A DNA stretch of 64,000 bases from Pseudomonadota bacterium (GTDB taxonomy: Bacteria > Pseudomonadota > Gammaproteobacteria > Steroidobacterales > Steroidobacteraceae): contig JAFEDS010000011.1 in the NCBI GenBank assembly GCA_018241505.1, positions 61,530 through 125,529 of the forward strand. Direction: 5' to 3'. A model generated the notes under the pieces. It was not told the DNA's origin and made no database searches. It worked only from the letters and a program-made list of their open reading frames with translations. Each line of letters begins with the position of its first letter. Within the stretch, counting starts at the first letter, position 1. The position numbers were made by a program, and so were the translations under genes. Positions 45,717-53,622 of this stretch are shown one piece after another.

Positions 45717-46913
45717 TCAGTCCGTGGGGTCTTCAAAGTGGCTGTGCGGCGAGTAGGCAATCGCCCGGACCATCAAGGCCTGGTGGGGGTGCGGCAATTC
45801 CTTCACGGCCACGGTCGTGCGCGTCGGCCCATCGAAGTCGAAGAACTCGGAATAGACCTCGTTGAAGCCGGAGTAGTCCTCCATGTTGATCAGGTACGCC
45901 TGCACATCGACCAGCTCCTCGAGGCCCGCGCCGACGCCGGCGAGCATGTCCTTGATGTTCTCGAACACCGCGCGCGTCTGTTTGCGGATATCGATCGTGA
46001 CACCGCCGTTGGGATTGCTGCGTACCCCCTCAAACGTATCGTCAGGTCGGCGGGCACTGGTCCCTGAAATGAAGATGAAGTCGTTTACCCGCTTCAGGTG
46101 AGGGAATGTGCCGCGTGGCCGGGCTTTTGTCGGAAACACGCGACTCGCAGTAAACAAGTCGTGCGCAATGCGCTCGGTCCGCGTGGCAATGGATTTTCGT
46201 GCCTGTTCCAACAGCGAGTCATCCAGGCGCAGGGCGGGGGCGGAAAGGCCGATCACCGCGATTGCGCGGCCGCGGGCATTTCGAATCGGCAGCGCGACGG
46301 AACGCACACCCTCTTCGTATTCCTGATTGTCGACTGCATATCCCTGTTTGCGGATGGCGACCAGCGCCTCGCTGAGGGCCACACGGTCGGTGATGGTTGC
46401 TTTGGTGTGGGGCGTGAGCTCCAGTGCAGAAAGAAAGCGTTCGATCCGATCCGAGTCGAGCGATGCGAGCAACATCTTGCCCGCGGCGCTGCAGTGTATT
46501 GGGAGGATGTGTCCAACAGGGTGGCCAGCGAGCAATGACCGTTCCGGCGCAGCCTGAGCAATGGTGATAGCGCCCGTGCCCTGGCGTACAGCGCAATAGA
46601 CCACTTCGCGGCATTCGAGCGCCAACGCATCCAGGTGGGGTTGCACGGCTTCAATCAGCAACTTGCTGTCGTCGACCTTGCTGCCGAGCCGGGAGAGCTT
46701 GATGCCGAGTTGGAATTTGCCCTGTTGAGTCCGGGCGACGGCACCCACCGCTTCCAGGGAGACGAGAAAGCGGTGCGTGGTGGGCAGGTTGCTGCCGACC
46801 ATCTGCGCCACGTCTTTGGCGGTCATCTCGCGCGAGTTGGCCGCGAGCACGTCGAGAATGCGGAAGGCCTTGGCCACCGAGCCATTCTTGCGGGTACGCA
46901 GGGCGCCGATCAT
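45717..46913 (-). CDS. IclR-family regulator fused to a RidA/aminomuconate-deaminase-like domain
   Basis: A 398-residue fusion. Residues ~10-65 form the IclR winged HTH (VAKAFRILDVLAANSREMTA, SNLPTTHRFLVSLEAVGAVA). Residues ~75-250 form the IclR ligand domain (HCSAAGKMLLASLDSDRIER, YEEGVRSVALPIRNARGRAI). Residues ~262-395 are a RidA fold (RVNDFIFISGTSARRPDDTF, GFNEVYSEFFDFDGPTRTTV) closely related to the AmnD protein of the same locus. Lines such as [15 protein letters not shown] are shared. One reading frame without stop or shift, so the fusion is real in this sequence. It overlaps the preceding ridA gene by ATGA. Probably the local repressor/activator, with the extra domain sensing or consuming a pathway intermediate. 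Confidence 0.9.
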   Translation of the reverse strand: MIGALRTRKNGSVAKAFRILDVLAANSREMTAKDVAQMVGSNLPTTHRFLVSLEAVGAVARTQQGKFQLGIKLSRLGSKVDDSKLLIEAVQPHLDALALECREVVYCAVRQGTGAITIAQAAPERSLLAGHPVGHILPIHCSAAGKMLLASLDSDRIERFLSALELTPHTKATITDRVALSEALVAIRKQGYAVDNQEYEEGVRSVALPIRNARGRAIAVIGLSAPALRLDDSLLEQARKSIATRTERIAHDLFTASRVFPTKARPRGTFPHLKRVNDFIFISGTSARRPDDTFEGVRSNPNGGVTIDIRKQTRAVFENIKDMLAGVGAGLEELVDVQAYLINMEDYSGFNEVYSEFFDFDGPTRTTVAVKELPHPHQALMVRAIAYSPHSHFEDPTD

Positions 46914-47293
46914 TTGAAGAACTCGAATTCCATTTCCACACTCGCTCCCAGCGGCAGGGCCGAGACCCCCACCGACGTTCGGGTCGGAGGCACTGTCAGC
47001 TCCTTCAAGGCCGCCTCCCAGGCGGAGTTGATAGCGGGGAATTGCTCAAAGCGGGTGGTGTAGATCCGCGCGGAGACAAGTTGGTCCAGCCTGAGACCCA
47101 GCTCGGGCAGCGCCCCTTTGAGATTCGCGAGGATCTTCGCGGCTTCCGCTTCCGGCCCGCCGGACTCCAGGGCGCCCGTGGCCGCATCGAGGGCAATCAT
47201 TCCCGAAAACCGCACCAGCGGCCCGACCTTGAGCACGGGCGTGTAATGAAAACGCGGCTTGGGAAGCTTCGTGGACGTCAGAACTTCGTGCAT
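46910..47293 (-). CDS. RidA family protein
   Basis: About 127 residues. GPLVRFSGMIALDAATGALE, AEAAKILANLKGALPELGL, RIYTTRFEQFPAINSAWEAA and TSVGVSALPLGASVEMEFEF are RidA signatures. RidA proteins hydrolyse reactive enamine/imine intermediates, which fits a pathway passing through aminomuconate and similar imines. It belongs to a different RidA subgroup than AmnD. The ATG at 47293 was chosen because an upstream extension would run across the promoter. It heads the two-gene regulator operon. Confidence 0.88.
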   Translation of the reverse strand: MHEVLTSTKLPKPRFHYTPVLKVGPLVRFSGMIALDAATGALESGGPEAEAAKILANLKGALPELGLRLDQLVSARIYTTRFEQFPAINSAWEAALKELTVPPTRTSVGVSALPLGASVEMEFEFFK

Positions 47294-47303
47294 TCGAGTG
47301 CCT

Positions 47304-47320
47304 ATCTCACCTGTTGCGAT
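47304..47320. promoter_or_regulatory. IclR-type operator at the ridA-regulator promoter
   Basis: ATCTCA-N5-TGCGAT, one base off the inverted repeat seen at 45631 and 47418. It lies immediately downstream of the predicted minus-strand transcription start, suggesting autoregulation. Confidence 0.55.
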
Positions 47321-47328
47321 GGCCGACT

Positions 47329-47356
47329 GATATAGCGCGATTGCCGGGCCTGTCAA
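47329..47356 (-). promoter_or_regulatory. Promoter of ridA and the IclR-RidA regulator
   Basis: On the minus strand: TTGACA (47356-47351), 16 bases, TATATC (47334-47329). Both boxes are close to consensus. Confidence 0.6.
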
Positions 47357-47365
47357 CGACCCGCC

Positions 47366-47395
47366 TTGACAACCCCGAGAAGCGGATCCTACGAT
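47366..47395 (+). promoter_or_regulatory. Promoter of the TonB receptor and lactonase genes
   Basis: TTGACA (47366-47371), 18 bases, TACGAT (47390-47395). Arranged back to back with the minus-strand promoter, 9 bases between the two -35 boxes. Confidence 0.6.
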
Positions 47396-47417
47396 AATCC
47401 CAATAAATGCAATTATA

Positions 47418-47434
47418 TTCTCACATAGTGAGAT
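47418..47434. promoter_or_regulatory. IclR-type operator at the TonB-receptor promoter
   Basis: TTCTCA-N5-TGAGAT, matching the amnB operator in all but one arm base, and lying about 16 to 32 bases downstream of the predicted start, the same distance as at amnB. Confidence 0.65.
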
Positions 47435-47480
47435 TTAAGGTCGCAAGAAAAGGGTCTCAGTTAACCTAGGGGCGTACCCA

Positions 47481-49883
47481 ATGCTGAAGGTCTTCAAGGG
47501 GGCGGGCGTATTGGCAGGGGCGGCGGGATTCGCCCTGTTCTCGGTGGCACACGCGCAGTCGGCACTTCTCGAGGAAGTGGTGGTGACTGCACAGAAGCGT
47601 GAGCAGAACCCACAGGATGTCGGCATCTCCATCACGGCTTATTCCGGCGAGCAGTTACGCGCGCTCAATGTAACTTCGACACCGGACCTGGTTGCATTCA
47701 GTCCCGGTGTGTTTAGCGGCGGCGCCATCGCAGGACAGAACTCGCAGTACACAATCCGCGGTGTGACACAAAACGACTTCAATGACGTCGTCGAGGCTCC
47801 CAACGCGGTCTATCTCGACGAAGGTTATATTGCGATCGGGCAGGGTCAGAACTTCGCGCTGTTCGATATTGATCGCGTTGAAGTGTTGAAAGGGCCTCAG
47901 GGCACCCTGTTTGGGCGAAACGCTACGGGCGGCCTCGTTCATTTCGTGACCGTCAAGCCGAGTCTCGCGGGTACCGACGGTTTCGTCGATGTCAGCTACG
48001 GTTTGTACGATTCGGATGGGACGCCAGGGACGTTTCACGGCGAAGGCGCTCTCAACGTCCCATTGAGTGACAAGATCGCCACGCGCGCCGCGTTCGTGTG
48101 GAATCAACGCGATCCGCTGCTGCGAAACGAATATCCGCTGGGGGCCGTGGGCGGCTCGCCTGGTCCCGGCGCGGGCGCCAATCTCGGCAACGACGACACC
48201 TTCGCCGGTCGATTGACGACGCTGTTCAAAATCAACGACGCGTCCAAGATCACGGTCGCACTGAATGCGGCCAAAGCGAACCTGACGAGCGCCCCGTACC
48301 AGGACGTCGCGACCATTGCGCATTTCAACAGCGCCGGCGAGCTCGTCAATGTCACCAACGCGGGGCCGGGAGAGACCCGTGCGTCCATCGGCGCCAATGG
48401 GCAGGATTTCGGCTCCGATCTGAACAACGATGGCACCTTCGGCGATTCATTCGGCCGTCCGGTGCCGGGCGGCGACTTCTTTGGTTACCGCGATCCGGAT
48501 GGCAACGGATGGAGGACCTCGAGCGATTTTGCGTTCCGTAACTCCAACACATCGCGCACGCTCGGAGCGGATGTCGACGGCGAATTTCATCTCAACGACA
48601 GCGTCACACTGACTTCGGTCACGGACTACAAGACCTTCTACAAGCTGTTTTTCCTGGATGTGGATTCCGGGCCCGGCAACCAGATCGCCAACTATCAGGG
48701 CGTGAGCGCCTACAGTTTGACGCAGGAGTTCCGCCTGGCGGGCAAGTCGGGGCCTTTCGACTGGGTCACCGGCCTCTACTACCTGCACATCACCGACCAT
48801 TCCATCAATGGCCTGAAATTCCCCCAAGGCAGTGTCGTCCCGGGCGCGCCGTTCGACCTGGGATCCGATGCTCACCTCAAGACCGATTCCTATTCCGGGT
48901 TCGGGCAGGTGGACTGGCATTTCGCGGACAAGCTGACTTTCATTGCCGGTGGCCGGCTCATTCGCGAGAAGAAGAATTACGACTTCATCCAGGCCATCTA
49001 CGGAACTACTCAGTCGTTGCAGGTTCAAGTGACGCCGCCCCTGATCATCGGGCCCGTCATCGGGGCGAATGGTCCCGAGGCCTACAACGCCAGCACCGGA
49101 ACCACCCTGTGGGCGGGGAAGGCGCAGCTCGAATATCAATCCAGCAAAGACCTGCTGCTGTATGCCGGTATCAATCGAGGTGTGAAGGCCGGCAGCTTCA
49201 ACGCACCGCTCCCCGGTGGTCTCGCTGTTCCCTCCAGCAGCCTGCCTTACAAAGCGGAAGTGCTGCTGAGTTATGAGGGCGGATTCAAATACACACTTCC
49301 GGATGGGCGGACGAGACTCAATGCCGCAGCGTTCTATTACGACTACAGCAACTATCAGGCGTTCCTGTTCTCCGGTGTCTCGGGTGTAGTCATCAACGCT
49401 CCCGATAAGACCTATGGTGGCGAGGCGGAGTTGTTTACTTCGCCCATCACCGGGCTGGATGCCGGACTGTCGGTGTCTTGGTTCGATGCCACGGTGAAGA
49501 ATGTACCGTTGCGTGTCGACGGTCCTATCTCCAAGGACGTGAAGCCGGTGTATGCGCCCCAGACCCAGGCAACCGCCCTATTGCGCTATGAGTGGCCGGT
49601 GTCGTGGGGCGGGAAGCTGAACATCGGCGGCGATGCGGAATACGTCAGCTCCTTCTATTACAATCTGCGCAACTTCGATGCCGACAAGTACCCATCCAGT
49701 TTCACCCTGAACGCGGGTGCGGGCTGGCGTAACGATAGTCTGGCCGTCAACTTCAAGGTCAGAAACATCACGGACGTGCGCGCTGGAGTTCAGGGATTTG
49801 ACCTGGCCGGCTTGTGTGGATGCAATGAAGTGTCCTACAAGCCGCCCCGGCTTTTTGAGTTGGAAACACGTTACAGCTTTTAG
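47481..49883 (+). CDS. TonB-dependent outer-membrane receptor
   Basis: An 800-residue protein with a signal peptide ending near VAHA (residue 25). A TonB box and plug start, LEEVVVTAQKREQNPQDVGI, follow. The plug domain shows YTIRGVTQNDFND, FDIDRVEVLKGPQGTLFGRN and ATGGLVHFVTVKP. The 22-strand barrel ends with the aromatic terminal residues RYSF. There is no N-terminal STN signalling domain. Such receptors import scarce or large molecules. Here the divergent promoter shared with the aminophenol regulator suggests uptake of an aromatic substrate. An AGGGG element precedes the start. Confidence 0.93.
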   Translation: MLKVFKGAGVLAGAAGFALFSVAHAQSALLEEVVVTAQKREQNPQDVGISITAYSGEQLRALNVTSTPDLVAFSPGVFSGGAIAGQNSQYTIRGVTQNDFNDVVEAPNAVYLDEGYIAIGQGQNFALFDIDRVEVLKGPQGTLFGRNATGGLVHFVTVKPSLAGTDGFVDVSYGLYDSDGTPGTFHGEGALNVPLSDKIATRAAFVWNQRDPLLRNEYPLGAVGGSPGPGAGANLGNDDTFAGRLTTLFKINDASKITVALNAAKANLTSAPYQDVATIAHFNSAGELVNVTNAGPGETRASIGANGQDFGSDLNNDGTFGDSFGRPVPGGDFFGYRDPDGNGWRTSSDFAFRNSNTSRTLGADVDGEFHLNDSVTLTSVTDYKTFYKLFFLDVDSGPGNQIANYQGVSAYSLTQEFRLAGKSGPFDWVTGLYYLHITDHSINGLKFPQGSVVPGAPFDLGSDAHLKTDSYSGFGQVDWHFADKLTFIAGGRLIREKKNYDFIQAIYGTTQSLQVQVTPPLIIGPVIGANGPEAYNASTGTTLWAGKAQLEYQSSKDLLLYAGINRGVKAGSFNAPLPGGLAVPSSSLPYKAEVLLSYEGGFKYTLPDGRTRLNAAAFYYDYSNYQAFLFSGVSGVVINAPDKTYGGEAELFTSPITGLDAGLSVSWFDATVKNVPLRVDGPISKDVKPVYAPQTQATALLRYEWPVSWGGKLNIGGDAEYVSSFYYNLRNFDADKYPSSFTLNAGAGWRNDSLAVNFKVRNITDVRAGVQGFDLAGLCGCNEVSYKPPRLFELETRYSF

Positions 49884-49915
49884 AAGCGCGAATCGACTAC
49901 GAGGAGATCGACAAC

Positions 49916-50854
49916 ATGAGCCTCATTCTCGGCGCCGCTCCCCGGCGGGACACTGACTACTCCATCTGGCCGCTGGCCTACTGCCAGGCCGACATGCCGT
50001 ATGATTTCTTCGGCGGCTCGGGCATGTTCAGCAACAAAGGCACGCTGCAGATCCCGATGATCTACACGCTGTTGGTCGGCGGCGAAGTCGGCGGAAAGCA
50101 GCACGTCGCGCTGGTCGATTGCGGTTTCAGGAGGGATTGGCTCACGCGCTACGCATTTTCCGGCTGGGAAGAGCCAAAGGACGTGCTGGGGCGGGTCGGA
50201 TTCAGGCCGGAGGACGTCGAAGTCATCCTCGTCACACACATGCATTTCGATCACATGGGTAACTTCGAGGCGTTCCCCAACGCGAAGCTCTATATCCAAC
50301 TCGATGAATACCTAGGTTGGAATCAAGCAGTGTGCCTGGCGCACCAGATGGAGACGGAAGAAGAGAAGGCCTGGATTTTCTCGTCGTTCGATCCGGGTGA
50401 TCTGATTCGCGCGGCGCAGGGAGTTTCGGACGGGCGGGTGCGCTTCGTTCGCGGTGATGAGGAAATTCTGCCTGGCATTACGGCGCGCCTTGCGAAGGAC
50501 TCACACACCTTCGGTACGCAGTGGTTCATGGTACAGACGCGCAACGGCCCGTACGTTGTCGCCGGCGATACCGTGTATTGGTACTCGAACATGGAGAAGA
50601 TGTGGCCGCCTGGATATAACCAGGGCAACTCGTTCAATCAGATTGCCACTTATCGACAGATTCGTGATGAGCTGAAGAATCAGACGGCACGTGTGATTCC
50701 AGGACATGACCCGCTGGTCTGGAGTCGACACAAGACCTGGACGGCCGAGAGTGGGAATCAGATTGCGGAGGTCAATCTCCGGGAGAATGATGCGTCTCGG
50801 GAGCCGAAGGAGAAGGTCGCGCGAGTGCGTGCTGCGCCGGTGGCTGGCGGCTAG
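49916..50854 (+). CDS. Metallo-beta-lactamase-fold hydrolase, N-acyl-homoserine-lactonase family
   Basis: A 312-residue metal-dependent hydrolase. The zinc site is complete: VTHMHFDHMGN (H108, H110, D112, H113), a later His in AKDSHTFGTQ, the bridging Asp in VVAGDTVYWYSN, and His in VIPGHDPLVW. No signal peptide. AHL lactonases open lactones, and members of this broad family are known to open benzoxazolinone rings to aminophenols. Given the adjoining receptor and the aminophenol operon, a ring-opening step feeding 2-aminophenol is more attractive than quorum quenching, but it is inference. It is co-transcribed with the receptor (32-base gap, GAGGAG site). Confidence 0.85.
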   Translation: MSLILGAAPRRDTDYSIWPLAYCQADMPYDFFGGSGMFSNKGTLQIPMIYTLLVGGEVGGKQHVALVDCGFRRDWLTRYAFSGWEEPKDVLGRVGFRPEDVEVILVTHMHFDHMGNFEAFPNAKLYIQLDEYLGWNQAVCLAHQMETEEEKAWIFSSFDPGDLIRAAQGVSDGRVRFVRGDEEILPGITARLAKDSHTFGTQWFMVQTRNGPYVVAGDTVYWYSNMEKMWPPGYNQGNSFNQIATYRQIRDELKNQTARVIPGHDPLVWSRHKTWTAESGNQIAEVNLRENDASREPKEKVARVRAAPVAGG

Positions 50855-50862
50855 CCACTGGC

Positions 50863-51306
50863 TCAGCCGCCTTTCCGATCGTAGTAGGTCGAGTCGTCCG
50901 CGATGTGACCGTCCTTGATAATGTAGACGGACATCAGGCGCGCCTGCAAAGGTTTGTCCGGCGCGCCTCCCCAATGTCCGGTCAAGGTGAATTGGACGAA
51001 AACTTTGTCTCCGACCGCATCGAAGCTGCGTATTTCATCTTTGGCGTCCGGAATCGCGGCAAACAGCTTCCGATAGGTACCTGCGATCGGTTCGTTACCC
51101 GCCAGGTCCGGATAGTCGGGGCTATGGAGCACGGCATCCGTGCCGTAGATGCTCTGTATAGCGTCGGCGTCGTGCCTGTTGAAGGCGGCGAACTTCTGCC
51201 GTACCGTCATTTCGGCGTCCGCTTGGCCGCGGGACGCTGGCACACTATGGGCGCAAGACGCGAGGGCTGCGAGGCAGCCGAGCGCCATTATAAGAGTCGC
51301 TTTCAT
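50863..51306 (-). CDS. SnoaL/NTF2-like lipoprotein
   Basis: A 147-residue protein with a lipoprotein signal (ALGCLAALASCAHS, Cys about residue 18) and an NTF2-like cone fold. VRQKFAAFNRHDADAIQSIY, AVLHSPDYPDLAGNEPIAGT and VGDKVFVQFTLTGHWGG are typical of SnoaL-like domains of unknown ligand. It lies convergent to the lactonase gene with 8 bases between stops. The location at the periplasmic membrane face is inferred from the lipobox. No catalytic role can be assigned. Confidence 0.8.
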   Translation of the reverse strand: MKATLIMALGCLAALASCAHSVPASRGQADAEMTVRQKFAAFNRHDADAIQSIYGTDAVLHSPDYPDLAGNEPIAGTYRKLFAAIPDAKDEIRSFDAVGDKVFVQFTLTGHWGGAPDKPLQARLMSVYIIKDGHIADDSTYYDRKGG

Positions 51307-51355
51307 GTAAACATTCCTTAGCGGGAGCGGCCTGTATCGCCGAAGGCGCCTGGCA

Positions 51356-52225
51356 ATGATTGGAAAAACCCGACAGTCCCTGAATTCGACCCCTGAGAGG
51401 GCTCATCTCCACGGGCAATTCAGCCAGGGCTGCGGCGTGCTTCAGCATTCCCCATCGCCAGGCAGCTATCGCCACACGCGCCACGCACCCAGCCCTGTGC
51501 TCGCCAACTGGGTCCTGCATTTCTGGATCGAAACCTGGGATTGGGACGGAGCCGCACCCCAGCGCAGAGAGGTGTTGCCGCATCCCTGCGTCCACCTCGC
51601 GTTCGTGCCTGGACGTTCAAGGATTTTCGGCGTCCAGCTCAGCAAATTCTCCCGTGAGCTTCGGGGGCAGGGCCGCGTCGTGGGAGTCAAATTTCGCCCC
51701 GGCGCGTTCTATCCCTTTCTACATCGACCCGTGTCGACGATTGCGAATTCTTCGCTGCCGCTTCAGGAGTTATTTATTGGGGCGGCAGATGCGGAGCGCG
51801 AAATGTTTGCCCGCAGCAATGACGCCGAAATAATCGAGGTCGCTTCCCGTTTCATTGCCGAGCGCCTGCCGCAGGAAGATCCCGCGGTCGGGACAGCCTG
51901 CGAGATCGTGGAGGCGATCGCCACCGACAAGGCGATTACGCGCGTGCAACACATACTGGCGCGGTGGGAGACCAAAGAGCGGACGCTGCAAAGGCTGTTT
52001 GCCCGGTATGTGGGTGCCAGTGCCCGTTGGGTCATCAAACGCTATCGCGTATACGAGTCGCTGGAGTCACTCGATTCAGACCCTTATCCGGATTGGGCTC
52101 GGCTGGCACTGGAGCTCGGCTATTTCGATCAGGCGCACTTCATCAACGATTTCAGGAAGCTGGTGGGCTGCACACCCGTGGATTATCACCGGGCCTGCCG
52201 TTCAACGACCTCACTCCGCAATTGA
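51356..52225 (+). CDS. AraC-family transcriptional regulator
   Basis: Up to 289 residues. The N-terminal ligand part contains WVLHFWIETWDWDG and VLPHPCVHLAFVPGRSRIFG. VVGVKFRPGAFYPFL is the pattern of the DUF6597-type sensor domain of AraC relatives. The C-terminal double HTH shows TKERTLQRLFARYVGASARW and LALELGYFDQAHFINDFRKL, then VGCTPVDYHRACRS, the classical end. The true start may lie later than 51356, since the first ~45 residues are not protein-like. It converges on the acetyltransferase gene with a 15-base overlap. The target genes are unknown. Confidence 0.88.
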   Translation: MIGKTRQSLNSTPERAHLHGQFSQGCGVLQHSPSPGSYRHTRHAPSPVLANWVLHFWIETWDWDGAAPQRREVLPHPCVHLAFVPGRSRIFGVQLSKFSRELRGQGRVVGVKFRPGAFYPFLHRPVSTIANSSLPLQELFIGAADAEREMFARSNDAEIIEVASRFIAERLPQEDPAVGTACEIVEAIATDKAITRVQHILARWETKERTLQRLFARYVGASARWVIKRYRVYESLESLDSDPYPDWARLALELGYFDQAHFINDFRKLVGCTPVDYHRACRSTTSLRN

Positions 52226-52768
52226 GCGGATGACCCGCGCGGGATTTCCTCCGACCAGGGAGTTCGGTGGTACGTCCTTTGTGACTACCGAGCCCGCAGC
52301 CACTACCGAGTTTTCGCCCACGGTCACCCCGCCAATGATGATTGCGCCGGTTGCGATCCACACGTTTCTTTGAATCGCAATGGGTTTGCCGATGGTAACG
52401 ACGCGGCGTTGCGATGGCTCGAGCGCATGGCCGGAAGTGATAATGCTCACATTCGGTCCAATCATCACGTCATCGGCAATATCGAGTCCGCCCAGGTCAT
52501 AGAAAGTGCAGTTCTGATTGACGAACACATTGCGACCCACGCGGATTTCATCGCCGTGGGCGCTGTAGAACGGCGGAATCAGTATGAAGCTCTCATCCAC
52601 CGGTTTACCGATGAGCTCACTGAACAAAGCCCGGACTTCATCTGCATCATTGAATGTCAAACGATTGAGTTTGGCGGTAATCGCCATCGCCCTGCGCGTG
52701 TTTGCCACCATGGCCGCTGATTCCGGCGTCCTCCTGTAAATGATCCGGGTACCGCCGTCATTCGACAT
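52211..52768 (-). CDS. Sugar O-acetyltransferase (LacA/Maa/NodL type)
   Basis: A 185-residue left-handed beta-helix acyltransferase. A short helical start includes NRLTFNDADEVRALFSELIG. Hexapeptide repeats follow, with IRVGRNVFVNQNCTFYDLGG and VMIGPNVSIITSGH (the catalytic His). Then IGKPIAIQRNVWIATGAIII and SVVAAGSVVTKDVPPNSLVG appear, with the typical ending GNPARVIRSI. It acetylates a sugar or similar acceptor using acetyl-CoA. The acceptor is unknown and no sugar genes adjoin. The 149-base gap upstream is AT-rich and probably holds the promoters of this and the divergent secreted-protein gene. Confidence 0.9.
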   Translation of the reverse strand: MSNDGGTRIIYRRTPESAAMVANTRRAMAITAKLNRLTFNDADEVRALFSELIGKPVDESFILIPPFYSAHGDEIRVGRNVFVNQNCTFYDLGGLDIADDVMIGPNVSIITSGHALEPSQRRVVTIGKPIAIQRNVWIATGAIIIGGVTVGENSVVAAGSVVTKDVPPNSLVGGNPARVIRSIAE

Positions 52769-52917
52769 TCGTCATTTCCCTCGACTTTCGCGATTGCGCT
52801 TCGTGGAGTGTGCAGTATATATTCATAACATAAGTCTTAGAACACACGATTCACGCATTGCAACACGAGTTGCCGGCAGCCTGATAACAACAACAGTATT
52901 CAGGTTAAGGGAATGCT

Positions 52918-53622
52918 ATGAACGCGAAGAAAATGGTGCGGCTTGCGCTCTTGCTGAGTCTCCTCTTCGGCGCAGGGCCGTTGATGGCAGCGGATTATTC
53001 GGTGACCACCGTCAGGCCGATCACACCGAATGCGTTTGACCCGGGCAACGGGTTGAACCTGTATTCGATCACCGCCAAAGGTGTCGAGTTAGTCAAAGGC
53101 AGCCCGCATGTATTTCGACAGATAGACTTTACAGGGCAGTTGGCCAGCGTCTTTGCCGTGGTGATGAGCCCGGACCACGATTTCGTGTACGTCGTCTATA
53201 GCGGCACCCCTCAACCGGTTGTCGTGGGATATTCGATCACGCCTAAAGGCTTGGTTTACAAGTGGCAGAAGGTATTTACTACAGGGAATGAGAGGTTGAG
53301 CCACGCAACGGTTATCGCGGAGAACGATTTCCTCATCGGGGACGCCCACCCGGCGGGTTTCGTGCATCTCGTTGCCATCTTCAATCAATCAGGCGAGATC
53401 ATCGCGGAGGAGAACAGCGACGTCCTGGTTTCGGGCCACGTCAATCGAAACGGCAAGTTTTATTACTCCTGCCGTTCTTCCACTTCGGATTCATTTGGCG
53501 GAGTCCCGCCAGCGGATTCTGTTGCGGTGTTTGATTTGAAGAAGGGGCTTGCCAGCCGCACGAACACCGTTCCGGAGTTGATTTCGAAAAACCCGACTTT
53601 CGTCCGCAGTATCTGCAATTGA
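52918..53622 (+). CDS. Secreted protein of unknown function, propeller-like repeats
   Basis: A 234-residue protein with a clear signal peptide (LALLLSLLFGAGPLMAAD). The mature part contains segments such as VFAVVMSPDHDFVYVVYSGT and VVGYSITPKGLVYKW that look like blades of a lactonase-type beta-propeller, but only two to three blades fit the length. The last third is Ser/Asp-rich. The 3' end overlaps the convergent EamA gene by 132 bases, a large overlap, so the C-terminus may be shorter or truncated by a shift. I do not recognise a family with confidence. Confidence 0.6.
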   Translation: MNAKKMVRLALLLSLLFGAGPLMAADYSVTTVRPITPNAFDPGNGLNLYSITAKGVELVKGSPHVFRQIDFTGQLASVFAVVMSPDHDFVYVVYSGTPQPVVVGYSITPKGLVYKWQKVFTTGNERLSHATVIAENDFLIGDAHPAGFVHLVAIFNQSGEIIAEENSDVLVSGHVNRNGKFYYSCRSSTSDSFGGVPPADSVAVFDLKKGLASRTNTVPELISKNPTFVRSICN

